This document shows, piece after piece, positions 30,046 through 38,059 of a stretch of 58,283 nt of DNA. The stretch is from a virus: positions 1 to 58,283 of IMG/VR virus record IMGVR_UViG_3300020477_000026, one strand, 5' to 3'. The translations under genes were made by a program, and so were the position numbers. Numbering within the stretch: the stretch's first letter is position 1; each line of letters opens with the position of its first letter. The notes under the pieces were generated by a model, which was given only the letters and a program-made list of their open reading frames with translations, was not told where the DNA came from and did not search any database.

Positions 30046-30293
30046 TAGCTTTCTACCTTAGAACCCGCTCTCCACTGCTTGCAACTCCAATATCTAGCTT
30101 TTGTTCTAGGGCCTGGATTGTCACAATTATGCCGTGCACGAAAAGACTTTCTCCGTTTAGGGGAATCCCTTTTAATTGATAGGTTTGGATCACCAAACCT
30201 TACTGTTTTATCATTACCAGTTTTAGGATCCTTTACAGTAACTTTAAACTTCTTAGGACCACCTGGTGTTCTTTGAATCTTACCGTATGCCAT
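30045..30293 (-). CDS. Small basic conserved phage protein, 82 aa
   Basis: Starts MAYGKIQRTPGGPKKFKVTV, continues TVRFGDPNLSIKRDSPKRRK and ends with SFRARHNCDNPGPRTKARYW and SCKQWRAGS. Strongly basic with two conserved Cys. This protein is widespread in marine T4-like phages (DUF5754-like by memory) and may bind DNA. Shares one base with each neighbour's stop/start. Confidence 0.7.
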   Translation of the reverse strand: MAYGKIQRTPGGPKKFKVTVKDPKTGNDKTVRFGDPNLSIKRDSPKRRKSFRARHNCDNPGPRTKARYWSCKQWRAGSKVES

Positions 30294-33200
30294 TAGCTTG
30301 GATCCTTCTCTTCATATCTTGCAAATGGTCGACCACCATCTATTGAGTAATGCTTTGGTCTATTTTTATAAGACAGCTTCTTGATAGAATACCCCTTTGC
30401 CTTCATATCTTTATGAATTTTATGAGCAGACACTTCTTTGTTTGTGCTCTCAGGACTTCTTGAAAGTCCTCTATCTGTATCAACTTTCTTCAAAGGAATC
30501 TTTTTCTTTACAGTATGATACGTTCCATCATTCTTACCAGGCATACTATATGTGCCTTTGTGGTATTCTACTGTAGCGTGATGATCATCATCCTCCTTCA
30601 CTTCTTCTTTAGTATAACCTTGCCTTCTCATTTTTTTCTCAGTAGCAGACATCGACTCTTTTTTCTTCGGAGTCACCATCCTCATAAGAGGTGCATTCTT
30701 ATAAGCCTTTGTCATAAGAGTATTGATTGCTTTAGCCATTGCCTGGTGTTGTCTCAAAGTAGCAGCAGGCCCCATCTTATATGCTTCTAACTGCTCACCA
30801 TCAGGCTCATAGCTATTCATTTGAGATTTTTTCATACCGTGATGCACACTTGCATCAAAGGCACCTGACTTACCTACTGTAGATGGATTCTTTAAAGGAT
30901 CAGCATAATTAGCTTTTTTCTTCAACTTCTTCTCTGCTCTTTCTCCACCTTCAAATCTTTTTGTTTGTCTATGAGCATCTTTTTTGCCATATAAAAAATC
31001 TATATAAGGATCCTCTTTTTCTGTACCAGAGTGTTTGTCATACTTCTTAGCAGTTTTAAGTGCATCACCTTGAGATTTCAAGTGATAGCTTGCTAATGTT
31101 TTTGTACTGAGTTCTAACAAATCAGCGCCTGATCTTTCTTCGTTTTTGCTATCTTTTTTCTGATCCGGTTTTTCACGTTTTTTCTTCAATCGATTCAAAA
31201 ATTCAGTCCGTTTTTGCATATCAGAATGATCACTTCTCCAATCTTCATTGGTATCTGGCTTCTTAGCTTTGTGTGCAGCCTCATGATCCTTCACCAGTTT
31301 GTCAACGGCCTTTTCTCTTTTTCTCTGTTTCATCTTGTCATGGATCTTTTTAGCAGCATAAAGACCAGCACCTGCAACTACAGCCTTACCAGCATGATCA
31401 CCAACTTTGGCTCCAATATCTTGACCAGTCATCATGCCATCCCAGCCACCAACTGCACCACCAATTGTACCACCAGCAACTCTTCCCATTTGTCTCCCGA
31501 CGAATCCTTCCTGTTGAGCGTCGTTGTGCATAATATCAGCAAACTTTTGGCCTTCTTTAGAAGATTGTTTCTTACTTATTTTCCAACCTTGCTTTTGATT
31601 ATGATGAACGAGTTTACCTAAAGTTGTTTTCTTTGCACCACTAGGATGTTCCAAATCTACTGATACTTCACTTATTTGACCTGAATTCACTTTCTTTTCA
31701 GCTTCCTTTTCAGCCGCTTGTCTCTTTATCAATTTATCAAGAGCTTTTTCTCTTCTTCTCTTTTTTATCTTGTCAGCAATCCCTTTACCAGCACCGGCAG
31801 CAGCGCCAATCCCTGCTCCTACTGGGCCACCCGTTACGGCGCCAATTGCACCGCCCAAAACCGCTTTCCCGATAACTCCTTCGTCAACATCACTTTTAGC
31901 ATCTTTATCTAAAACTTTCTTTTCTTTGACCTGTTGCATTGGTGGATTTAAAAACAACTTGACATTGCCTTTTTGTTTACCCTTTGGCTCTGGCTTTGCA
32001 GCAGCTCCTGGTGCATCTGTGTTTTGGTCTTGAGGAGCGTTCTCCTTAACAGTTTTCGTCGTATTCTTTTTGAAGTCTTTGAGGCCTGGTCGTGACCGCG
32101 GGAACGCGTACTTTTGCTTCTTCATTAAGTCAGCTAATTCTTTACCAGCTGGGATAGGATCTTTACGATTAGTCCATCCAGCTTCATCAACTTGCTTAAC
32201 TTTCTTTTTCGATTGGATTACTTTGTCACCAGTCGTTCCTGCATTTGTTGTTGCACCACTACCCATTGACTGATAGTTTTCTTGTGACCAACTAACAGCG
32301 CTTTTTGCTTTAGGAAAAGCCTTGTTTTGTTTCTTTGGATCTTGCTTTATCCTATAGGATGTCTTATAGGATTTTCGTTTTCCTTCACTATCACCAGCTT
32401 TAACATTATAGTTTTGTTGGCTATATGCTTCAAATTGATCATCCTCACTAACACCAACTTTTGCCTTTGAAACTTTCTTAGCGGTTGTACCTAGATGACC
32501 TGATTTTGCCAACTTATCATGAGCTAATTTAACACCAGAATATCTGTTGTCTACTTTCTTAGTAGACAGCTTTCTGTGCCCTCTAGCATCTGATGCTTTT
32601 GTTGAATATTCAGAAGCTGTCTTGGCTGAGATCTCAGCAACTGGACGATACCCATCACCACTTTCACCAGGTGTTGCTTTCTTCCAGAATGCAGTAGCCT
32701 CTGGTGTACCCCAATCGAGTACATACTCAACTAAGTCTGGACGTGCAAGGAATGCATTGAGTTTGTTCCATGCAACTTGTTGAGGTGTATGCCTACTATT
32801 CTTATCCCATTCTTGAATCCCTGCATCGTATACTTCTTTGAGTACACTATATGGAACATTGTGCTCAATAGCCTTTTCTGTTAGCTTTTTAACTTCTTTC
32901 TCAGACAATACATAGTCATTGCACATAATACTATCAACAAACTTGAAGATTGTTTCTTCTACTGTTGGTTGAGCTTTGGCAGGACGCTTGTTTGCTGTTC
33001 TTGCATTGATCTCTTTATATTTTTCTTTTGTTTTGAAAGCAGGAGTTTTCTTGGCCACATCAACACTAACTGGTGTTGGTGTCTCGAGCAAATTGATGTA
33101 CTCAGAGAAAACTTCATTAACTTTCTTTGTTCCACGACTTTTCAGTCTTATTAGTTCTGCCTTTCTCATAACTGGTAGCATCCTCTTTGCTATACGATTG

Positions 33201-35146
33201 ACGATGGCTTGCTTTTTAGCAACCCTTTGATCAACCATAATTTTCTCTTGGGGTGTTAATTTATAGTACTGCACTCCTTTCTTACCAGCAACACGCTTAC
33301 GTATTGCACGAATGGCTGCCTTACGAGCTCTTTGAGCTATATTCTTTTCAGGTGCCTTTCTACGAGCCATCATTCTTTTGGCACGAATCATTTTTGGACG
33401 GTGGCGTCTCATTATCATCTTACGTTGAATTCTTTGCTTGTATGTTAATGCTTCGTCAATTTCACCTTCATTAGTAAAGTCTTCAAATGCCTCGTTTGCT
33501 TTCTTAGCTACTGATGTGGCAATTGCCATTTTCTTGTCCATAGGCATGTTTGGATTATCCCTTTTTATTGCTTGAGCCACTTCTTCTCTTTTTCGTTTCT
33601 CAGCGGCAGTTAATATTTTTTCTTTTATATCCTTCTTTGATCTAATTGTACCTGTAAATGGAGCATCTTTTCTAGCAGACGGAGTTACAGTTGGACCTGA
33701 AAGGTACGGACCTTCTAAAATGGTCGACTCATTCATAGCATGTTTCTTTGCAATATCCTTAGCGTGATGATCAATATCTATATGAGATTTTTCATGTTTG
33801 TGTAAATTAAAAACAACTGTATGGCTATAATTCACCTTACCTGTTTTTTTGTTTGTGCCATGATTTTTAACTCTCATACGATATTGCGTATCACCATTTA
33901 GAGGCTTAGTTCCAAGTTTACCGTGATCTTTATCGGTATGATGTAATCCGGAACCACCAATTTGCATGTAAGGAGTTTTACGATCCTTTCCATAATGATC
34001 TCTAATAGCATGCGTGCCTGTTACCGTATGATATATGTTGCCATGCTTTTTTCGATCCTTATGGTAGTCACCAGAAGGCTTGCCAATCTTTTCGTTAATG
34101 TGAGGAAGAAAGTTCTTTTCAATATGCTTTGCTGTCTTAGGATAATCTCTCTTTGAAGATGCCTTTACCTTCCACGACTTACCATCATGATGCAGTCCAA
34201 TTTGACCCATCATAGCACTTTTGTTCTGTTTAATCTCAAGATTGTGATGTTTACCACTAGCATGAATTGTTCCGTCAGGGGCATCTGTAGAGGAACCAGC
34301 ACTACCTTGACCCTTCTTTTGCAAGCCATGCTTTTGAAGGTGGCCGTTTACCTGTCTTTCATAAGCAAAGCCGCCTTCTGCTTTCTTTTCTGTAATGTAC
34401 TCTTCAAACTGCTCATCTGCTCTGGAAGGACGTTTCATTATACCTAACTTTCTATCTAATGCAGCACCATGCAGCTTGTCCTGCATCTTTTTTCTTTTTG
34501 TCTTTGGTTGTTCTCTAGGATCTTTACGTGCAAAAGCTCTTTGCTGGAATGGTGATAGCTTAAAGTTAACGATTTCTTCAATCTCTTCATTAACATGTTT
34601 CATTATTTCATGAGCATGTGGATGCAAGGCTTTAGGTAAGCCTTTCTTAAATGACTTGTGATCATTAGACTTTGCATGAGCACGCATCTTAGTGCCAGAA
34701 ATACCTTCTGTACCTTCTGCGTCAGGATCTCTTTTGCCTGCTGAATGAATTTTGATTGATTTGTAGTTGTAGTGTCCATGAGAACCCTTCTTACCATTAT
34801 ACTTGTGAAGAAGGGAATGAAACTCTTTTTCACGATCTCCGGCAGCTACAACAGTCAAATGATCATGACCAGCTGCGTGTAGACGTGAGGCATGGTGCAG
34901 TAAAGTAGGATGTTCTTTAGATGAAACAGATACGTTTACACCTTTAGGAGCAACCTTCTTTAAATAACCTAGCTTTTTGTGGGGGTGAATGGGATTCTTT
35001 TCTTTGTCATGGCTATGAGACGCAATAACGTGTGCAGACGCACCCTGGCGTTTGGCCTCTTTATGCACCGCGTGCATCAATTTTTCGTGGCCTGTAGTTG
35101 GAGGATTCATCCTTCCAAAGGCCATGACAGCTCTTTTTTCCGTCAT
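30293..35146 (-). CDS. Giant head-internal polyprotein with nucleotidyltransferase and nuclease-like domains, 1617 aa
   Basis: Residues 1-190: nucleotidyltransferase fold; AFGRMNPPTTGHEKLMHAVH holds the T-x-G-H site and EGISGTKMRAHA the ISxTxxR-type motif, as in NMN/cytidylyltransferases. About 270-340: SSTDAPDGTIHASGKHHNLEIKQ gives a D...ExK PD-(D/E)XK-like pattern. About 600-720: extremely basic Arg/Lys segment. C-terminal half: repeated Gly/Ala 'GKAVLGGAIGAVTGGPVGAG'-type membrane-like stretches and acidic linkers. Many (V/I/L)xE|(A/G) sites (ILE|G, IDE|A, VDE|A, VDE|G) suggest maturation by a gp21-type protease into several peptides packaged in the head and injected. A TATAAATA promoter is 46 bases upstream. 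Confidence 0.7.
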   Translation of the reverse strand: MTEKRAVMAFGRMNPPTTGHEKLMHAVHKEAKRQGASAHVIASHSHDKEKNPIHPHKKLGYLKKVAPKGVNVSVSSKEHPTLLHHASRLHAAGHDHLTVVAAGDREKEFHSLLHKYNGKKGSHGHYNYKSIKIHSAGKRDPDAEGTEGISGTKMRAHAKSNDHKSFKKGLPKALHPHAHEIMKHVNEEIEEIVNFKLSPFQQRAFARKDPREQPKTKRKKMQDKLHGAALDRKLGIMKRPSRADEQFEEYITEKKAEGGFAYERQVNGHLQKHGLQKKGQGSAGSSTDAPDGTIHASGKHHNLEIKQNKSAMMGQIGLHHDGKSWKVKASSKRDYPKTAKHIEKNFLPHINEKIGKPSGDYHKDRKKHGNIYHTVTGTHAIRDHYGKDRKTPYMQIGGSGLHHTDKDHGKLGTKPLNGDTQYRMRVKNHGTNKKTGKVNYSHTVVFNLHKHEKSHIDIDHHAKDIAKKHAMNESTILEGPYLSGPTVTPSARKDAPFTGTIRSKKDIKEKILTAAEKRKREEVAQAIKRDNPNMPMDKKMAIATSVAKKANEAFEDFTNEGEIDEALTYKQRIQRKMIMRRHRPKMIRAKRMMARRKAPEKNIAQRARKAAIRAIRKRVAGKKGVQYYKLTPQEKIMVDQRVAKKQAIVNRIAKRMLPVMRKAELIRLKSRGTKKVNEVFSEYINLLETPTPVSVDVAKKTPAFKTKEKYKEINARTANKRPAKAQPTVEETIFKFVDSIMCNDYVLSEKEVKKLTEKAIEHNVPYSVLKEVYDAGIQEWDKNSRHTPQQVAWNKLNAFLARPDLVEYVLDWGTPEATAFWKKATPGESGDGYRPVAEISAKTASEYSTKASDARGHRKLSTKKVDNRYSGVKLAHDKLAKSGHLGTTAKKVSKAKVGVSEDDQFEAYSQQNYNVKAGDSEGKRKSYKTSYRIKQDPKKQNKAFPKAKSAVSWSQENYQSMGSGATTNAGTTGDKVIQSKKKVKQVDEAGWTNRKDPIPAGKELADLMKKQKYAFPRSRPGLKDFKKNTTKTVKENAPQDQNTDAPGAAAKPEPKGKQKGNVKLFLNPPMQQVKEKKVLDKDAKSDVDEGVIGKAVLGGAIGAVTGGPVGAGIGAAAGAGKGIADKIKKRRREKALDKLIKRQAAEKEAEKKVNSGQISEVSVDLEHPSGAKKTTLGKLVHHNQKQGWKISKKQSSKEGQKFADIMHNDAQQEGFVGRQMGRVAGGTIGGAVGGWDGMMTGQDIGAKVGDHAGKAVVAGAGLYAAKKIHDKMKQRKREKAVDKLVKDHEAAHKAKKPDTNEDWRSDHSDMQKRTEFLNRLKKKREKPDQKKDSKNEERSGADLLELSTKTLASYHLKSQGDALKTAKKYDKHSGTEKEDPYIDFLYGKKDAHRQTKRFEGGERAEKKLKKKANYADPLKNPSTVGKSGAFDASVHHGMKKSQMNSYEPDGEQLEAYKMGPAATLRQHQAMAKAINTLMTKAYKNAPLMRMVTPKKKESMSATEKKMRRQGYTKEEVKEDDDHHATVEYHKGTYSMPGKNDGTYHTVKKKIPLKKVDTDRGLSRSPESTNKEVSAHKIHKDMKAKGYSIKKLSYKNRPKHYSIDGGRPFARYEEKDPS

Positions 35147-35191
35147 CAGGTTTTCCTCGGACTAGACTGATTCTGAGATATATTCAAGAAC

Positions 35192-35199
35192 TATTTATA
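35192..35199 (-). promoter_or_regulatory. T4-type late promoter
   Basis: Perfect TATAAATA on the minus strand (CTTATAAATAG), 46 bases upstream of the 1617-aa gene start at 35146, followed by a leader with GAGGAAAACC ribosome site. Matches the T4 late sigma (gp55) consensus and predicts late expression of the head-internal genes. Confidence 0.75.
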
Positions 35200-35212
35200 A
35201 GAATATCATTCT

Positions 35213-35452
35213 TTAGTAAGCGTTGGCTCTGGCTTCATTTTTCTCTTGGATACGCATAGCATCCCAGTTTTCTCTGGCTTCGTCCCAAAGGTCTGGATTG
35301 CCTGCTTCTGCCCAAAGAATATATGCTAAACGGATCGAATCACGATCAGCTACATCATGGTGAAAGTCTTCGTCAGCTTCGATCATTGCCTCTGCAGCAC
35401 CGAGATAATTTTCCTTCACCTCGTCGTGCATGGCTCTAATTGGTACACTCAT
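35213..35452 (-). CDS. Small acidic hypothetical protein, 79 aa
   Basis: MSVPIRAMHDEVKENYLGAA then helices rich in Glu/Asp/Ala (AMIEADEDFHHDVADRDSIR; AYILWAEAGNPDLWDEAREN). One helical-repeat-like unit (TPR-like in appearance). No family recognised. Confidence 0.6.
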   Translation of the reverse strand: MSVPIRAMHDEVKENYLGAAEAMIEADEDFHHDVADRDSIRLAYILWAEAGNPDLWDEARENWDAMRIQEKNEARANAY

Positions 35453-35461
35453 AATAGTCTC

Positions 35462-36214
35462 CTAATTGATTAGTGTAAATGGATTTAATTTCTTTGTGCC
35501 TGGGGCTACGGAGTATTTAGAAGATCTCGAAACGCTCTTTGCTTTTAACTCTGATTGCAGCTCAAAATTCCCTGTTCTGCTACCAACTCTAAGCATAATA
35601 CGATTAGATCCCGTCTTAAACAGAGGAATCTCGTTTCCCAGGCCCAATGGATCCTTTCCACCTATTCTATAAAAATCATCTCCTGTTTGCATGTAATATG
35701 CTGGTTCAGCCTTACCAAAATTGTAATGTAATGTTGCAATGTAACCTATGTCAACATTAATGGTCTCTCCAATATTCTTTGTAGGTTGAGTAGCAAGGTA
35801 CTCTTTCATCTGTTCAGGGGAAACACTATGTGGCTGAGATCTCTCAGTCTTCGTACTATACATTGACAGCTTATCAGGATCAAAGGAATACTTCTCTGCC
35901 ATGTACTTTTTAATGTCAGCAACCCAATCTTTTATGTTAGGGCTCTTGTTGATTTCTTTCAACAAGGCATCAGTAGCCCGAGACTTAGCATCGGGTTTCA
36001 CCTGCCACATACCATCATCATAAAAATATCTAATATTGTGTAGGTTATCTGTATGATTCATTTTAACTTCGACCCATGTTGAACTTGGGCCTGTAATTAA
36101 TATATCTGAATATTTTGAACTCACCTTTGGTCTTGTAGCATTAAAGCCTTCTGGTAACCCATTATCTATTTCACGAGCAACATCAATCTCATACAGCTCG
36201 TCTCTTCGGGCCAT
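35462..36214 (-). CDS. PD-(D/E)XK nuclease-like protein, 250 aa
   Basis: Core motif: KYSDILITGPSSTWVEVKMN gives D37...E49-V-K51, with an upstream Glu in an N-terminal helix (YEIDVAREIDNG), the order of the PD-(D/E)XK restriction-like nuclease fold. C-terminal 150 residues are β-rich with GSNRIMLRVGSRTGNF. Start shares a base with the stop of the gene upstream (36214). Could process DNA during packaging or degrade host DNA; not assigned to a T4 gene. Confidence 0.6.
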   Translation of the reverse strand: MARRDELYEIDVAREIDNGLPEGFNATRPKVSSKYSDILITGPSSTWVEVKMNHTDNLHNIRYFYDDGMWQVKPDAKSRATDALLKEINKSPNIKDWVADIKKYMAEKYSFDPDKLSMYSTKTERSQPHSVSPEQMKEYLATQPTKNIGETINVDIGYIATLHYNFGKAEPAYYMQTGDDFYRIGGKDPLGLGNEIPLFKTGSNRIMLRVGSRTGNFELQSELKAKSVSRSSKYSVAPGTKKLNPFTLIN

Positions 36215-36555
36215 TATACTTCTTTCTGATTAACTCCTCTGACTTTAAATGGCCAGAATCCAACCCCTACGGATTCTAGCCAAGTCTTTGTATATTCAGA
36301 GTTCTTGTGATAGTTTTGCTCAGAAGTAAACCATTGTGTTTGATACATCTCTATGATACCAACATCATTTTGCTTCAGGACGTATGAAACGGGCAGGTCG
36401 ACTTTATAGCCTTTCCTGATCCCTATCTGCTTAAACTCTTGTAGTAGCTTTTTGCCAAGGTGATCCTCAAAATGAGCCTTCTTCCATGAATCTATTGTCC
36501 ATGGTTCATCCGGCTCATCTAATGAGGATTGTAAAGCAATTGTCACTTGCCACAT
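36214..36555 (-). CDS. Hypothetical protein, tandem paralogue 1, 113 aa
   Basis: Shares with the next gene the pattern MxQW/VxxxxS...D..WTIDSWKKAHFEDHLG...QWFTSEQNYHK...WPF. The pair are thus diverged tandem duplicates. Small α/β protein with no catalytic motif visible. No family recognised. Confidence 0.65.
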   Translation of the reverse strand: MWQVTIALQSSLDEPDEPWTIDSWKKAHFEDHLGKKLLQEFKQIGIRKGYKVDLPVSYVLKQNDVGIIEMYQTQWFTSEQNYHKNSEYTKTWLESVGVGFWPFKVRGVNQKEV

Positions 36556-36557
36556 TA

Positions 36558-36890
36558 TTATGCGTCAGCTACTTCACCCTGTGTAATAATTTCACGTGTA
36601 AATGGGTATGATAAGCTGTTATCACTCATGTATGTGCTTACACGCGTTCCAAGATCGTGGTATGCTGCCTCAGAAGCAAAATATTGATTGCAATGCATAA
36701 CATTGTCAATCAATTCCCACTCTGCAGTCGAAGATCCGTACAGGTTATTATCTGTACCAAGAGCACGACGAGCATTGTTGTGGTCTGCACCCAATGCATC
36801 TACAAAGTGCTTTTGTTTCCAAGAATCAACAGACCAAGTCTCGTTGTCGAGCTTTGAAACAAACTTCGACCGTACTTTCCATTGTGCCAT
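36558..36890 (-). CDS. Hypothetical protein, tandem paralogue 2, 110 aa
   Basis: MAQWKVRSKFVSKLDNETWS then VDSWKQKHFVDALGADHN and NQYFASEAAYHDLGTRVSTY...YPFTREI, matching paralogue 1 in order and spacing. GGAGG ribosome site. Preceded by a good TATAAATA late promoter (36936-36943), so the block 35213-36890 is probably late. Function unknown. Confidence 0.65.
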   Translation of the reverse strand: MAQWKVRSKFVSKLDNETWSVDSWKQKHFVDALGADHNNARRALGTDNNLYGSSTAEWELIDNVMHCNQYFASEAAYHDLGTRVSTYMSDNSLSYPFTREIITQGEVADA

Positions 36891-36919
36891 TATTTCCTCC
36901 GTTAACGAATTAAATAGTT

Positions 36920-36933
36920 AGTGTTCGAACACT
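36920..36933. promoter_or_regulatory. 14-bp palindrome in late leader
   Basis: AGTGTTCGAACACT is a perfect dyad in the untranslated leader between the late promoter at 36936 and the gene start at 36890; it would form a short hairpin at the mRNA 5' end or be a protein-binding dyad. Confidence 0.5.
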
Positions 36934-36935
36934 GA

Positions 36936-36943
36936 TATTTATA
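36936..36943 (-). promoter_or_regulatory. T4-type late promoter
   Basis: Perfect TATAAATA (minus strand, GATTATAAATATC) 46 bases before the gene at 36558-36890, the same distance as at 35192. Confidence 0.72.
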
Positions 36944-37151
36944 ATCCTAAAACCCTAGAAGCCTTGTCCAATCCCTTTTTTGGATTGTAACTGTCACGGA
37001 AATACTCTTCTAGCTGTTCCATATAAAACGAAACATCACCATCAGTCTGCTCTTTGGCATCCTTGAATAAGTTGACAAGAGATCGTGTGTCAATCTTATC
37101 CGGACCGTCGAAAGCAGCTGCTCGGTAAGACTTACCTGGTCGTTGATGCAT
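36939..37151 (-). CDS. Hypothetical protein, 70 aa
   Basis: MHQRPGKSYRAAAFDGPDKI then helical acidic part (LVNLFKDAKEQTDGDVSFYM) and a basic end. Overlaps the next gene by 20 bases. The late promoter of the downstream unit overlaps its last codons. No family recognised. Confidence 0.55.
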   Translation of the reverse strand: MHQRPGKSYRAAAFDGPDKIDTRSLVNLFKDAKEQTDGDVSFYMEQLEEYFRDSYNPKKGLDKASRVLGL

Positions 37152-37377
37152 AAATCACCTCTGCGTCACTCTTTGCGGATTTCAAACTCGTACGATGAAA
37201 GGGGACATGATCAAGGATTTGTATCTTGTACTTCTTACGATAATGATCGTTAGGATGCACAGTAGCTACCTTCATATCCATTACTCCATCTTGACCATGA
37301 CGTAATGCATATCCTTCATAATATACAAACCCAAGGTCACTCCTCATTCTACACCATCTTATAGGATCAGTCAACAT
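37132..37377 (-). CDS. Hypothetical protein, 81 aa
   Basis: Starts on the base after the 37378 stop region. MLTDPIRWCRMRSDLGFVYY, then β-strand-like YKIQILDHVPFHRTSLKSAK. Small soluble β/α protein; no family recognised. Confidence 0.55.
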   Translation of the reverse strand: MLTDPIRWCRMRSDLGFVYYEGYALRHGQDGVMDMKVATVHPNDHYRKKYKIQILDHVPFHRTSLKSAKSDAEVIYASTTR

Positions 37378-37572
37378 CTAATTCTCCAAGTTTACGATAT
37401 CAGTATCTGTTAATCCAACAGCCTGTCTCAATGCATTGTTCTTTGCATACTTAGACTTAGGGACTAGCTTGTATGTTTCCAAGAAATAATGGACGTAAGC
37501 ATCTCTGCATTTTTGTTTGTCGGCTTTTTGTAGTCCATCTAAAAAATCTTGAGCAGCTTCAGAATAATACAT
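37378..37572 (-). CDS. Small helical protein, 64 aa
   Basis: GAGG lies before the ATG. MYYSEAAQDFLDGLQKADKQ, then KCRDAYVHYFLETYKLVPKS: helical, one Cys. First gene of a short leftward block 36939-37572. No family recognised. Confidence 0.55.
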   Translation of the reverse strand: MYYSEAAQDFLDGLQKADKQKCRDAYVHYFLETYKLVPKSKYAKNNALRQAVGLTDTDIVNLEN

Positions 37573-37601
37573 ATTTTACCTCGATCTCAAGTTCCTCTTA
37601 T

Positions 37602-37609
37602 TATAAATA
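37602..37609 (+). promoter_or_regulatory. T4-type late promoter on the rightward strand
   Basis: Perfect TATAAATA (ATTATAAATAC) pointing right in a region where all neighbours run left. It serves a ~100-base unit containing a ribosome site, a 15-codon frame and a strong terminator. Confidence 0.6.
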
Positions 37610-37646
37610 CTTTCACGATTTAAGTCAACACCAACTAGGAGCCAAT

Positions 37647-37694
37647 ATGTTCGACTCCGCATCTCCTACAAAGTCAAAAGGTCCAGAGGCATGA
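37647..37694 (+). CDS. Possible 15-aa peptide gene or small RNA, rightward
   Basis: TAGGAG six bases before ATG 37647; encodes MFDSASPTKSKGPEA, ending inside the terminator hairpin loop region. Promoter TATAAATA 38 bases upstream, terminator immediately after. Such a complete miniature unit could make a peptide or a ~100-nt RNA antisense-oriented to the surrounding operon. Confidence 0.4.
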   Translation: MFDSASPTKSKGPEA

Positions 37695-37713
37695 TGCCAC
37701 CTGGACCTTTTTT
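37676..37713. terminator. Bidirectional intrinsic terminator
   Basis: AAAAGGTCCAG (37676-37686) pairs with CTGGACCTTTT (37701-37711), the loop containing an inner GGCAT/ATGCC pairing, followed by T6 on the + strand and by TTTT on the minus strand. Serves the rightward mini-unit and the leftward one at 37712-37867. Confidence 0.8.
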
Positions 37714-37804
37714 AGTTTCCTACATCAGACTGAGCACCCGAACCCCACGGATCTCTAAAGACATCGTACTCTCTTCCTCTGTCAAATTCCTGTTGGAATG
37801 ACAC
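37712..37804 (-). CDS. Possible 30-aa peptide gene, leftward mini-unit
   Basis: GTG 37804 to TAA 37712: MSFQQEFDRGREYDVFRDPW followed by GSGAQSDVGN, protein-like in composition. The ribosome site is weak. A perfect TATAAATA late promoter lies 56 bases upstream (37860-37867) and the shared terminator directly follows. Could instead be a small RNA. Confidence 0.4.
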   Translation of the reverse strand: MSFQQEFDRGREYDVFRDPWGSGAQSDVGN

Positions 37805-37859
37805 TTGCCACTAGGCTAAAGAACGTCCCCACGCTCCATGCACCTATAATCTGATGTAG

Positions 37860-37867
37860 TATTTATA
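37860..37867 (-). promoter_or_regulatory. T4-type late promoter (leftward mini-unit)
   Basis: Perfect TATAAATA on the minus strand (AATTATAAATACT) in the gap before 37804. With 37602 it makes a convergent pair of late promoters 250 bases apart around one terminator. Confidence 0.65.
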
Positions 37868-37873
37868 ATTATA

Positions 37874-38059
37874 TTACCCTTGATCGTTCTGGTCAACGAA
37901 AAATTTTGGTGTGCGTCCACCAAATGCACCACCGAGATTAAGATGTCTTGCAAGACTTTGTGCCTCAGACTTCTTGGGAAATGAACCAACTACAAGTTCA
38001 GTTGCTATCTCAACAATAATCCATCTCTTTTCTTTTTTCTCTATCCTATACCCTTTCAT
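37874..38059 (-). CDS. Small hypothetical protein, 61 aa
   Basis: MKGYRIEKKEKRWIIVEIAT, then KKSEAQSLARHLNLGGAFGG: β-strands then a helix, the layout of a small nucleic-acid- or protein-binding domain. Overlaps the end of the oxygenase-like gene by 14 bases. Similar short proteins occur in marine T4-like phages; no name known. Confidence 0.6.
   Translation of the reverse strand: MKGYRIEKKEKRWIIVEIATELVVGSFPKKSEAQSLARHLNLGGAFGGRTPKFFVDQNDQG

Noticed and set aside
37712-37804. tRNA gene (GGTTCG-like T-arm near 37740)
   Set aside because: No matching acceptor stem, anticodon arm or CCA-side pairing; the stretch reads better as a short coding frame.
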